This document shows, in pieces, positions 18,088 through 27,228 of a stretch of 57,094 bases of DNA. The DNA is taken from assembly GCA_021108005.1 (NCBI GenBank), contig JAIORS010000101.1, positions 1-57,094 on the forward strand, read 5' to 3'. Source of the stretch: Candidatus Aegiribacteria sp. GTDB lineage: Bacteria; Fermentibacterota; Fermentibacteria; Fermentibacterales; JCC-6. A program made the translations under genes and the position numbers. Every line of letters begins with the position of its first letter. Within the stretch, counting starts at the first letter, position 1. The notes beneath the pieces were generated by a model. The model made no database searches, had not been told where the DNA came from, and saw only the letters and a program-made list of their open reading frames with translations.

Positions 18088-19338
18088 TCAGTGCTGCTGG
18101 CAACTCTTCGCGAAGATCGCCCTGATACCACGTCTCATCATAGCTCTACCGTCTTCAGACGCTCGGACAGCCTTGTTGTAAATAACCTCACCGATATCCT
18201 TCGCGATAGCATCACGTTCATCCTCTGATATGAAGTATGTCGCCATGGTATCGAGTTCATGCGCGGTTCCATCGCTCTCGTACTTGAAGGTCATATTGGT
18301 GCCGCTCTCAAGTACTTTGAACATATGATCTGTCCAGTTGAAATTCGGCATACCAAGATCGGGATTGATATAGATATGAGCAGCGAGGCTGACGCCCTTG
18401 ATCCCGCTTGCGTCGAGCTCCTTCGCACATTGGATGAAATTGGCAGCGGTTGAGCCGTTGCCGATGTTGATTTCATATATGGGAGAGGTTCCATCTTCGC
18501 GAATATACTCGTTCATGATATTGAGCAGCATTCTGAACTGCATGGGATTCTGAGTAGCCAGGAGCATGGAAATCTTTATATGAAGGTTCGGAATATCCCG
18601 TCCATAGTAGCAGACTGCAATGATTGTGCTCCAGCTCGGATTCAGGAAGAAGTTCCCGCCCGTTGCCAGTGCTGTGCGGGTAACGCCGTCAAGATAGATC
18701 AGGTGGTTATTGTTCGCTACTTCGATTCCGCCGAAATTCCCGAAGGGCGTGCCCTGGTTTTTCAACGTAAGCGCACAGTTTCCGCCTTCGCATTCGTATC
18801 TTTCGAACTTCTCACCGGTAATTGCTTCAAGTTCTCTGAAACGATCTTCGGGTTGAGGTATCCCTATAAGATTCGTGCTGCAGAATTTACTGGCCTGCAT
18901 AATGTTCTCGGCCATAGCAAGAGTTGCCATGAGGTCGCCATTGTAAATGTAATTATCTGTCAGAGCTACAACGGAAATCATTTCCTGCGGAGCGTAACAG
19001 GGCTCATCGGTCCCTGCGCTCTCAGCTATCCGTCTGATCGCTTCGCGGGTAACCTTTGCGCCCTGGAATCCTGAAACCTGACTTGTTCCGGTTCCAAAAG
19101 CATCATTGTAAACAATTTCGTTTTCCTTCTCGAAATCCTCAACCTGAGGGAATTCCTTCGCATAGGCTTCAGCTTCCTCAATCATTTTCCCGAATCCCTT
19201 ATCTGCGAGGATGCGTTTCCTGGTCTCGAAATCCCTCATCTTCCTGATTGTGCTGACGATTTTCGTGGCTCCGCCATGATGTTCCTTCAAAGCATCCATG
19301 GCTTTCATATCGGCATCGGACAGTAATGGATATCTCAT
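18088..19338 (-). CDS. Conserved-looking 416-aa cytoplasmic protein of unknown function
   Basis: Not recognised. ATG 19338 is well supported: AGGAGG lies 6 nt upstream and the residues before it look non-coding. The protein is soluble and enzyme-like, with glycine/asparagine-rich loops typical of active sites (NDAFGTGTSQVSGFQG, IEVANNNHLIYLDG, EINIGNGSTAANF), several cysteines (DEPCYAPQE, YECEGGNCAL) and alternating strands and helices suggesting an alpha/beta or TIM-barrel fold. It heads the run aminotransferase-thrC-kinase, so a role in amino-acid metabolism is the best contextual guess, for example an unidentified lyase, mutase or reductase. Confidence 0.8.
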   Translation of the reverse strand: MRYPLLSDADMKAMDALKEHHGGATKIVSTIRKMRDFETRKRILADKGFGKMIEEAEAYAKEFPQVEDFEKENEIVYNDAFGTGTSQVSGFQGAKVTREAIRRIAESAGTDEPCYAPQEMISVVALTDNYIYNGDLMATLAMAENIMQASKFCSTNLIGIPQPEDRFRELEAITGEKFERYECEGGNCALTLKNQGTPFGNFGGIEVANNNHLIYLDGVTRTALATGGNFFLNPSWSTIIAVCYYGRDIPNLHIKISMLLATQNPMQFRMLLNIMNEYIREDGTSPIYEINIGNGSTAANFIQCAKELDASGIKGVSLAAHIYINPDLGMPNFNWTDHMFKVLESGTNMTFKYESDGTAHELDTMATYFISEDERDAIAKDIGEVIYNKAVRASEDGRAMMRRGIRAIFAKSCQQH

Positions 19339-19646
19339 CAATTCCTCCTGTTCACCCAAGGCGTTCAGATTAAAAGCAACCCGGGCAGTTGATAGATACT
19401 TTTGCTGACTGAGAGCAGCACAAAAAACATTTCTACCGTAATCAGTATAACAATACACTTTTCATTCATACTCTGCAACGCATATTGATACAGTTCATTT
19501 TAAGGATGCTGTTTACAATAACGCTTCTTTATTCAGGATTTTGCCGCTAATCGCTTTCTGAAATATCATATATGGGATATTTATAAGTAATAGAATACTA
19601 AATCATGACATAAATGCATGGATTCCAGACCTGACCCCAAAGCATC
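19339..19646. other. Divergent intergenic region
   Basis: About 300 nt without a gene between the 416-aa protein (minus) and the sensor kinase (plus). It becomes AT-rich towards the kinase. A motif CCAGACCTGACCCC (19625-19638) resembles ends of REP/IS200-associated elements that I recall from other genomes, but only one copy is seen here. On the minus strand TATACT (19449-19444) could be a -10 box for the leftward operon, without a convincing -35. Confidence 0.4.
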
Positions 19647-19674
19647 TTGACTTACGCATCAAGTAAGATATTAT
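19647..19674 (+). promoter_or_regulatory. Sigma70-type promoter for the hybrid kinase
   Basis: TTGACT (19647-19652, 5 of 6), a 16-nt spacer and TATTAT (19669-19674, 5 of 6). A transcript starting near 19681 would carry a leader of about 60 nt to the GTG start at 19740, whose GGAGG is at 19728-19732. The TTG inside the -35 box is in frame with the kinase but is not the start. Confidence 0.6.
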
Positions 19675-19739
19675 TGAAAATAGGGGTTTGTGTCCATAGG
19701 TTCACAATTGTCTTCTCTAGTATTCATGGAGGCTCATCA

Positions 19740-22700
19740 GTGACATCCGGATTGACACGCGTTACGGGAAGTAAATCGGTTTTGGTACTGCTTTTCATGC
19801 TCATATTGATTGCAGTGTTGTCCGGTAGAACTGCATTTGCATCATCAGCAATTCATGAAAACGACGCTCCGTGCATTCTTGTCCTTCATTCATATCATCC
19901 GGGATTCATTTGGACGGAAAGTATCTCAAATGGCTTATGCTCCATTCTGGAGGAAAACGATTCTGATTTAAATCTTCATATCGAGTATATGGACACGAAG
20001 ATTTTTTTACCCGATAGCATATTTCCAAAATTGGAGCAGCTATACAGGGCTAAGTACGAGAATGAACACATCGATCTCATTATTACCACCGATGACAACG
20101 CCCTGAACTTCCTGCTGCCTCGGCGCGATCTACTATTTCCAGATGTGCCCATCATTTTCTGCGGGCTGAATAACTACACCGAATCCAGAATCGCGGGTGT
20201 TCGAGAAATCACCGGCGTGGCCGAAGCCATGGATCTGGCAGGAACCATAGAACTGGCGCTTGACCTGCATCCGGACACACGCTACGTCGCGGTAGTAAAT
20301 GACAATACGCCTACCGGCATCTGGAATCTGGAGAACTTCAGAAACGCCGCACCGGAATTCACTGACAGGGTTGAGTTCATTGAACTGCTGAATCTGACTA
20401 CTGAAGAGCTGACGGAATCTCTTAATACTCTTCCTGATGAAACAGTAGTCCTTCTCCTGTCTTTCTATCGGGATCAAGCCGGACGAGCTTACAGTTACCA
20501 GGAATACACTGCGCTTGTAACTGATAACTGCGATGCCCCTGTATACACCGCATGGGACATGTTTGTGGGACACGGCGTTATTGGAGGTATCGTTATAAGC
20601 GGCAAGGCGCAGGGCGAGCATGCCGCTCTACTGGCCCTGAGAGTGCTGAATGGAGAATCAGCGGACGATATTCCGGTGCTGACGGAAAGTCCGAATGTTC
20701 CGATGTTCGATTACAAAGTGATGCGCCGCTTTGGAATTTCCGTTTCGGATCTTCCAGCCGGGAGAGTCGTTATAAACGAACCGATATCGCTATACTATCG
20801 GCACAAAACATTCATCTGGATGGCATCAACTTTCGTTCTGCTTCAGTTCTTCATGATACTCGCCCTGACAACAAATGTACTCAAACGAAGACGGGCGGAA
20901 GGTCGCCTGCGACAAAGCGAAGCACGCTATCGCGGTATAGTCGAGGATCAGACAGAACTCATCTGTCGTAATCTTCCTGATGGTACGCTAACATTCGTTA
21001 ACGATGCTTACTGCCGCTATTTTAATCGGAGCCGTGATGAACTCATAGGGCAAAGTTTCATGCCTTTGATCCCCGATAACTACCATCGGATTGTAAAGGA
21101 TTACTTCATGTCTCTGGGAAGCGAGAATCCTGTTGCCACTCATGAATACAGAATCGTTTTACCGGACGGCGAATCACGATGGAACCAGTGGACCAATAGG
21201 GCCATTCTCGATGACGAAGGACAAGTGGTTGAGTTCCAGGGGGCCGGACGCGATATAACCGAACGCAAGATGGCTGAAAAGGCGTTACGTGAAGCGGAGA
21301 AACGCTACCGAACACTTGTTGAACAAATGCCTGCTGTTACATATATCGCTGCACTTGATGATAAAAGCTCGACGACCTTCATCAGTCCGCAGATTGAATC
21401 ATTCCTCGGTGTTTCACCGCAGGTCTACACGGACAATCCGAATTATTTGGATGAGCATCTGCATCCGGATGACCACGACCGTGTACTGGAAGAGATCGCG
21501 GTTTGTCATCAGACAGAAGAACCATTCTTATCCGAATATCGCATGATTTCGCAAACGGGTGATACAATCTGGTTCAGGGATGAAGCCATCATTATTAAAA
21601 GCGATAAAGGGATACCTCTGTTTATTCAGGGAATCATGACGAACATCACCGATCGCAAACATGCCGAGCAGGAGCAACTGAATCTTGAACGTCAGGTTTT
21701 GCATGCGCAAAAACTGGAAAGCCTTGGAATACTGGCCGGCGGTATTGCGCACGACTTCAACAATATGCTTACAGGTATCCTGGGCAATGCGGACCTTGCT
21801 CTATTCGATCTTCCCCCTGTGTCTCCGGTGCGCCAGAACATCAAGGACATTGAAACTGCGGCTAATCGAGCGGCCGAACTCTGTCAGCAGATGCTTGCCT
21901 ATTCAGGAAAAGGACATTCTGTCATCGAGCAAGTCGATCTATCGGAGCTGGTTCGAGAGATGTTCCATATTCTGGAGGTCTCTATCAAGAAGAAAGTTAC
22001 ACTGAAGTACAAATTCCCTGACAATCCTGTCGTTATAATGGCCGACGCTACACAAATCCGGCAGGTAATCATGAATCTGATAACGAACGCATCGGACGCA
22101 ATAGGTAACAAAAACGGTGTGATATCGATCTCCACGGGATTCATTCAATACAACAGCTCTTTTCTGTACGACAGGTACACGGATGAAAACCTGCAGGAAG
22201 GATTGTACGCTTTTCTTGAAGTGATAGATACCGGATGCGGAATGGATGAATCAATCAGGCAAAAACTGTTCGACCCGTTCTTCACAACGAAAGTTAACGG
22301 ACGCGGATTGGGATTGTCTTCCGTTCAGGGCATCGTACGCGGACACAAGGGAGCACTCAAGGTCTACAGCGAACCCGGAAAAGGAACAACTTTCAGGATT
22401 CTCCTTCCTGCCTCCGACACTATCGAATTAATAAAACCTTTTACATCAGAAGACAGCGAGGAGGAGTGGAAAGGACACGGTACGGTTCTCCTTGCCGATG
22501 ATGAGGAGACAGTGCGCAAGGTTGGCAGATATATGCTTGAACGGCTGGGTTTAAAAGTTATACTGGCTGTAGACGGCCATGATGCCGTAGAGATCTTTCG
22601 CGCAAGGCATAACGAGATCGATTGTGTACTTCTGGACCTGACTATGCCTAATATGGACGGTGAAGAAGCCTTTAAGGAGATGAAGAAAATCAGGAACGAT

Positions 22701-22850
22701 GTCCGTGTAATTCTTTCCAGCGGCTACAGCGGACAGGAACTTTTAAAGCACTTCGCAGGCAAAGGACTTATCGGGTTTATCCAGAAACCATACGTTCTGA
22801 AGGTTCTTCAAAATGCTATTCGCGAAGGGATCGAAGGTAAAACGGAGTGA
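19740..22850 (+). CDS. Hybrid sensor histidine kinase with periplasmic-binding-like sensor
   Basis: 1036 aa from GTG 19740 (GGAGG 7 nt upstream). Order: membrane anchor (about 12-34); a periplasmic ABC-substrate-binding-like sensor (ILVLHSYHPGFIWTESI, LIITTDDNALNFLL, VPIIFCGLNNY, GGIVISGKAQGEHAA) to about 330; second membrane helix near 365; PAS domain; second PAS (PAS_3-like, LHPDDHDRV); HisKA with the phospho-acceptor in GGIAHDFNNMLTGILGNADLAL; HATPase with DTGCGMDES and GRGLGLSSVQGI; receiver with VLLADDEE and phospho-Asp in CVLLDLTMPNMDG. It should sense a small extracellular ligand. No regulator with an output domain is adjacent, so a phosphorelay partner lies elsewhere. Confidence 0.92.
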   Translation: MTSGLTRVTGSKSVLVLLFMLILIAVLSGRTAFASSAIHENDAPCILVLHSYHPGFIWTESISNGLCSILEENDSDLNLHIEYMDTKIFLPDSIFPKLEQLYRAKYENEHIDLIITTDDNALNFLLPRRDLLFPDVPIIFCGLNNYTESRIAGVREITGVAEAMDLAGTIELALDLHPDTRYVAVVNDNTPTGIWNLENFRNAAPEFTDRVEFIELLNLTTEELTESLNTLPDETVVLLLSFYRDQAGRAYSYQEYTALVTDNCDAPVYTAWDMFVGHGVIGGIVISGKAQGEHAALLALRVLNGESADDIPVLTESPNVPMFDYKVMRRFGISVSDLPAGRVVINEPISLYYRHKTFIWMASTFVLLQFFMILALTTNVLKRRRAEGRLRQSEARYRGIVEDQTELICRNLPDGTLTFVNDAYCRYFNRSRDELIGQSFMPLIPDNYHRIVKDYFMSLGSENPVATHEYRIVLPDGESRWNQWTNRAILDDEGQVVEFQGAGRDITERKMAEKALREAEKRYRTLVEQMPAVTYIAALDDKSSTTFISPQIESFLGVSPQVYTDNPNYLDEHLHPDDHDRVLEEIAVCHQTEEPFLSEYRMISQTGDTIWFRDEAIIIKSDKGIPLFIQGIMTNITDRKHAEQEQLNLERQVLHAQKLESLGILAGGIAHDFNNMLTGILGNADLALFDLPPVSPVRQNIKDIETAANRAAELCQQMLAYSGKGHSVIEQVDLSELVREMFHILEVSIKKKVTLKYKFPDNPVVIMADATQIRQVIMNLITNASDAIGNKNGVISISTGFIQYNSSFLYDRYTDENLQEGLYAFLEVIDTGCGMDESIRQKLFDPFFTTKVNGRGLGLSSVQGIVRGHKGALKVYSEPGKGTTFRILLPASDTIELIKPFTSEDSEEEWKGHGTVLLADDEETVRKVGRYMLERLGLKVILAVDGHDAVEIFRARHNEIDCVLLDLTMPNMDGEEAFKEMKKIRNDVRVILSSGYSGQELLKHFAGKGLIGFIQKPYVLKVLQNAIREGIEGKTE

Positions 22851-22904
22851 AGTAATCGAAAACTGTACACATCGAAGGGGCATATCGCCTTATTCCATAA
22901 TAAT

Positions 22905-25900
22905 TCAAGATTGCAGGTGTTTCAACCATCCTTTTGCGTTAATTCTGGTGAAAATCTCTTTCGCTCTGGAGTAACACTCCTTTAATCCGTCTTCGTTACC
23001 TGATTCCCCAAGCATCTGCCCTTTGTAATAAAGCGTGACTGCCAGATTGTAGTTATCATCAGATTCCTTGAAAATGACTTCGGATTCTTCGAAAGATTCA
23101 ATCGATCTGTTCCAGTCGTGCATTCTTGAATGAAGTCTTCCAGCCAGTTGATGAGCAGCCGCCTTCAGATTCCTTCCAACTGATTCCTCTGGAGAATGGA
23201 GAATATCCGTTATACCTTCTTCCAGACCCTCAAGTCTATTCTCCTCGAAATCAAGCGACAGGATGCCGATATCTATTCCCTTTATCTGACTTGCTGCATC
23301 GATCTCAACAGCTATATCACGGGACTGCATATAGAATTTCCTGGCGGATTCAAGGTTGTTCATCATGAACAGTGTGTCACCTTCACTCATCATGCATTCC
23401 ATTACGCCCCTGCGATCGCCTGTGTCATTCCTGATAATGAGCGAATCATTGATCAACTCGAGAGATACTTCATACTCGCCAAGAATCCGGTTTATATCAC
23501 TCATGTTTGCCAGAATCGTGGATTCAGTTCTACGGTCACCGATTTCTCTTGAAATCGCCAATGAGCGGTTTAAATACTCCAGGGATTTGGAGTACTCACT
23601 AAAGTACTCGTATGCCTTACCTATGTTGTTAAGATTGGCTGTTATTGAATTCCGGTTACCGATCTTTTCGGTTATCTCAAGTGATTTTATGAAATATTCG
23701 AGAGCCTTCCTGTATTCGCAAAAGCCCCAATGTATAAGACCGCAGTTGTTGAGGCATGCCGCGTTCGTCTTGATGTCACCTATTCGCTCCGTTATTTCCA
23801 GCGAACGTTTGAAATAATCCATGGCCCTGTTATATTCCCCAAGATTCCAGTAAACAGCACCGATGTTGTTGAGTTTTGAGGGACTGACTGTTTCTTCGCC
23901 AGTTCCGTCAAGCATTACCATCGACCGTTCATAATATTCCACGGCATCATGGTATCTCCCCAGATGCCAGCAACTGAGACCGGAATTATTCAGGGCATCC
24001 GCCACTTTTCCATTGTTCTCTATTTCCTTTGAGATCTTTTCAGCCTCTTCAGCTGTTTCCAGAGCTCTGTTATATTCACCTATGTCAAGATATGGTTTAC
24101 AAATATGCAGGAGACCATCAGCTTCAAGTTCTCTATCCGATATCCTGTCCGATTGCAATATCACTTCCTGAAGGTCGTGAATTGCCTGTTCGTTTTCCCC
24201 AAGAACACCCAGTGCTACCGCTCTGTTCATTGTACATTCAATCTTTTCCCTGCTCCATCGTGTCTCGTTTGTTCCGAAACACTCAATCGCCCTGTTGTAG
24301 TACTTGACAGCTTCTCTGTAAGCATACGAGTCCCTTGCTTTGTCGCCTGCTGAAATGCTGTGTTCTATCGCTGACGCCGTGTCCCCGCCCTTGTAAAAGT
24401 GCGTGGACAGATCCTCTACAACCTGCTCGACTTCTTCCTTGTGGATATCCAATTGCTTCTGGGCAATTGTCAAATGAAATCTCTTGCGCCTGGCTCCGTT
24501 TATTCCGTTGTACACCGTTTCTCTTATAACATCCTCTGGAAAGAAGAACCTTTCTCCGTCGTACTCCTTCAGAAGCCCTACTTTCAGCGCTTCGTCCATC
24601 AGGTCAAAAAGGTGGCCTTCGTTCCAGTCTGCAAGTTCCAGCATGAAACTAAAATCGAATTCCCGACCGATCACTGCAGCATGTTCTATGAGATCCGAAG
24701 CTTCAGCGGATATCATGTCCAGTTTTCTGTCTATCACATCTTTGATGGAATAAGGAATTCTGTCCACTCTGTCCGCGGAAAAAGTCCACTTGTCATTTCC
24801 CCAGTAAAGAGCGCCGCTCTCGTACAGGGTTTTCATCAGCTCTTCGATGAAAAATGGATTCCCTCCGGTTTGTTTGTAGATATATTCCGTAAGTTCGAGA
24901 GGTGGAATCCTGTCTATTATCAATGAGAGCATCCTGGATACATCAGCCTCTTTCAAAGGCTCAAGCGTAATCCTGCTGAACAGGCCTTCTCGGGACATAT
25001 TATTCAGTATCCTCTGGAAACACTCCTTATCGGCCTCTTCAATCCGATAAATGAGAAGGAACAGTATCTTGCTGTCCCTGAATGCTCTGATAACGTAGTT
25101 AAGAAGTTCAAGCGATCCTTCATCCGCCCAGTGAATATTATCAATGGATATGATGATAGGACTGTTGGCAACCTGTTGTTCAAAGAGCCTTCTAACGCCC
25201 TCGAAAAGGCGGAACTTATCGACAATGAGTACTTCTTCGCCACTCTCGCCGATACTGTCCGATAACTCCGGAACGATCTTCGCAAGCTCAATTCTGTAAG
25301 TCCGGGGGATATCCTTGAGACACAATCCGCTATCAGTTCTTACCATCGAACGAACCAGCTCACGGAAGGGAAAATAGGGAATCGAATGGGTGGTAGCAGA
25401 GAGAATGCTTCCGAAAAACCGGTAAGACCCGAATCTCTCAGTATCGACGATTTCGCCGGCAAGCCTGGACTTGCCCACACCAATCTCACCACTTATGCAG
25501 AATGCCCCACCATGATTGTCTGAAGATGGTCCTGCGGAACGTATTACCTCGGAAAGCTCAACGCCTCGCCCGACAATCTCCTTCGTGGGAATTGCAAGAT
25601 TACGTCTACCGCTGACCGGAACACCTACTCTATCACGACCATGTCTCTTAGCGCTGTAAAGACGCTGATCGGCAATGTTGAAAAGATCAGTCCATTCCTC
25701 TCCATCATGAGGAAATGACGCGATTCCTATGCTCAGAGTAAGGCGTACCCTGGAAAATTCCTTTACGCGACAACTTTCGATGAACCTGCTTGAGATCCTT
25801 TCCGCATGCTCGTAAGCGGTCTGGGGAAGGATACAGACGAACTCGTCACCGCCGTATCTGAATACAGAATCGTTACCCCTGACAAGCTCTTCAAGAAATG

Positions 25901-26111
25901 AGGAGAATTCATTAAGAACGGTATCGCCCATTGAATGGCCGTAGGTATCGTTAACGTTTTTAAAGTGGTCGAGATCTATCAGAAGAATCGATGTGGGAGA
26001 AGGTTCCCTGCTGTTTATCTGAAAATACTCCCTGGCCTTCATGTTGAGATAACGGCGGTTGAAAAGGCCGGTAAGATCGTCTATGTACTCTTTTCTGATA
26101 TTATCATCCAT
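22905..26111 (-). CDS. Diguanylate cyclase fused to AAA-type ATPase and TPR array
   Basis: 1068 aa. ATG 26111 (AGGGG 8 nt upstream) begins directly before the GGDEF domain (DDLTGLFNRRYLN). It has an intact active site RYGGDEF (87-91) and an inhibitory I-site RGND (78-81) exactly five residues before it, so it can make c-di-GMP with product inhibition. It continues into a STAND/MalT-like ATPase with Walker A SGEIGVGKSR (about 207-216) and Walker B IIISIDNIHWADE, then a winged-helix-like region and about ten tetratricopeptide repeats (AIHDLQEV, NRALETAEEAEKI, AMDYFKRSLEITERIGD). The TPRs probably bind a peptide or protein signal. Confidence 0.9.
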   Translation of the reverse strand: MDDNIRKEYIDDLTGLFNRRYLNMKAREYFQINSREPSPTSILLIDLDHFKNVNDTYGHSMGDTVLNEFSSFLEELVRGNDSVFRYGGDEFVCILPQTAYEHAERISSRFIESCRVKEFSRVRLTLSIGIASFPHDGEEWTDLFNIADQRLYSAKRHGRDRVGVPVSGRRNLAIPTKEIVGRGVELSEVIRSAGPSSDNHGGAFCISGEIGVGKSRLAGEIVDTERFGSYRFFGSILSATTHSIPYFPFRELVRSMVRTDSGLCLKDIPRTYRIELAKIVPELSDSIGESGEEVLIVDKFRLFEGVRRLFEQQVANSPIIISIDNIHWADEGSLELLNYVIRAFRDSKILFLLIYRIEEADKECFQRILNNMSREGLFSRITLEPLKEADVSRMLSLIIDRIPPLELTEYIYKQTGGNPFFIEELMKTLYESGALYWGNDKWTFSADRVDRIPYSIKDVIDRKLDMISAEASDLIEHAAVIGREFDFSFMLELADWNEGHLFDLMDEALKVGLLKEYDGERFFFPEDVIRETVYNGINGARRKRFHLTIAQKQLDIHKEEVEQVVEDLSTHFYKGGDTASAIEHSISAGDKARDSYAYREAVKYYNRAIECFGTNETRWSREKIECTMNRAVALGVLGENEQAIHDLQEVILQSDRISDRELEADGLLHICKPYLDIGEYNRALETAEEAEKISKEIENNGKVADALNNSGLSCWHLGRYHDAVEYYERSMVMLDGTGEETVSPSKLNNIGAVYWNLGEYNRAMDYFKRSLEITERIGDIKTNAACLNNCGLIHWGFCEYRKALEYFIKSLEITEKIGNRNSITANLNNIGKAYEYFSEYSKSLEYLNRSLAISREIGDRRTESTILANMSDINRILGEYEVSLELINDSLIIRNDTGDRRGVMECMMSEGDTLFMMNNLESARKFYMQSRDIAVEIDAASQIKGIDIGILSLDFEENRLEGLEEGITDILHSPEESVGRNLKAAAHQLAGRLHSRMHDWNRSIESFEESEVIFKESDDNYNLAVTLYYKGQMLGESGNEDGLKECYSRAKEIFTRINAKGWLKHLQS

Positions 26112-26229
26112 GGATAGTACCCCTTTTAGACCTCTCACAACAACAGGACTATACGTGATAATACGAATCCTGCTATTCATTAGCCCGGTGTCTAGACAAT
26201 GGGCTTTTTCAAATAATATTAGACTTGTA

Positions 26230-26258
26230 TCGATACCGTATGTCAAGAGCCATATAAT
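26230..26258 (+). promoter_or_regulatory. Sigma70-type promoter for the 299-aa secreted protein
   Basis: TCGATA (26230-26235, 4 of 6), a 17-nt spacer and a perfect TATAAT (26253-26258), about 50 nt upstream of ATG 26310, which has GGAGGG at 26299-26304. Consensus-based prediction. Confidence 0.55.
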
Positions 26259-26309
26259 ACCGTTGGTATTTCGCGGCGGACAGATAGGCATTAACCATGG
26301 AGGGCGCAA

Positions 26310-27209
26310 ATGAACTTCAGAATTTTATCTGTAATTCTTTGTCTGGCAGGCTACTCGTACGCTTCCTGGCTCTGTCCGGTTTACAGAACGGACATCAGCG
26401 GCCAGGTCGAAGGCGAATCGTCTGATAACCTTGCAGTGCTAAAATCGTGGTATGTAACAATTCAACCGGTATTGATTGAAAATACTACTATGCTCGACTA
26501 TGCCACATGGGATTATACAGTCTGCGAAAACCTTGTTCTAGTTCCACCTGTTTCAGAGTGCAGCATTCTCATATGTCTTGATCTGGGAGTAGTTCCGGAA
26601 TTGACAAGGGAATTGGAATTCTTCTGGGTCAACGGAGTTCTGATGGAACCCCGAAGCATGCTCGGGGGTTACCCCAACGATATGAACATTCTTGATGAAA
26701 TAACTGAATCAAACTACCTATCAGCCGATTCCGAATTGCACATGCACAGGTATGAGAGAGAAAACGGAGCGATAACCAGACACGAATTACGCTCTGTCGA
26801 GGAATACAGGTCACGCTTCGAATCGGAGGAAGACTTCCGGAGTGCTGTACCGGAAACCCGCCGATTCTATGCGGATGTGTGGGAAATTCCATGTAACGGC
26901 GAAGAAGAGATCGTGGTTCAGGTGATATATATTGTTCGCGGGTGGACACATATCACAGGGTTCGAGCCATTGCGGTTCTCGCTGTGCCAGCCGCTTCTAT
27001 GGAACGGTCCGTTAAACGAGGGACGTATAGTTTTTGAGCGTCCCTGGATGGATACTCCCGAAATGTGGTACGTTGAATTCGACGGAAATGAATTACTTGC
27101 AGAAGATACCCACTGCTACGAGGTGGAGATCAGTAATCTTAATATTCCAAAAGAGGAGCCCATTCCCTTCCTTCTGGTCGAACCTGATCCGGTGGTCATG
27201 TCGGAGTGA
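26310..27209 (+). CDS. Secreted protein of unknown function
   Basis: 299 aa with a short signal peptide (MNFRILSVILCLAGYSYAS) after a strong GGAGGG site. The mature part is acidic and aromatic-rich, with paired cysteines (YTVCENLVLVPPVSECSILIC) and a beta-rich pattern (VWEIPCNGEEEIVVQVIYIVRG). No sorting domain, lipobox or catalytic motif was recognised. It converges with the glycoside-hydrolase-like gene, 19 nt apart. Probably periplasmic or surface-located. Confidence 0.72.
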   Translation: MNFRILSVILCLAGYSYASWLCPVYRTDISGQVEGESSDNLAVLKSWYVTIQPVLIENTTMLDYATWDYTVCENLVLVPPVSECSILICLDLGVVPELTRELEFFWVNGVLMEPRSMLGGYPNDMNILDEITESNYLSADSELHMHRYERENGAITRHELRSVEEYRSRFESEEDFRSAVPETRRFYADVWEIPCNGEEEIVVQVIYIVRGWTHITGFEPLRFSLCQPLLWNGPLNEGRIVFERPWMDTPEMWYVEFDGNELLAEDTHCYEVEISNLNIPKEEPIPFLLVEPDPVVMSE

Positions 27210-27228
27210 TATATATGATTACGCGCTG

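Noticed and set aside
19647-19739. In-frame TTG start for the hybrid kinase
   Set aside because: This TTG is the -35 box of a good promoter, and GTG 19740 has a perfect GGAGG.
24029-24926. Several overlapping plus-strand frames inside the TPR region
   Set aside because: They are antisense to the TPR array and arise from its repetitive codon pattern.
26112-26309. A 66-residue extension before the GGDEF domain
   Set aside because: It would include the intergenic promoter region and no sensor domain; ATG 26111 has a good AGGGG.
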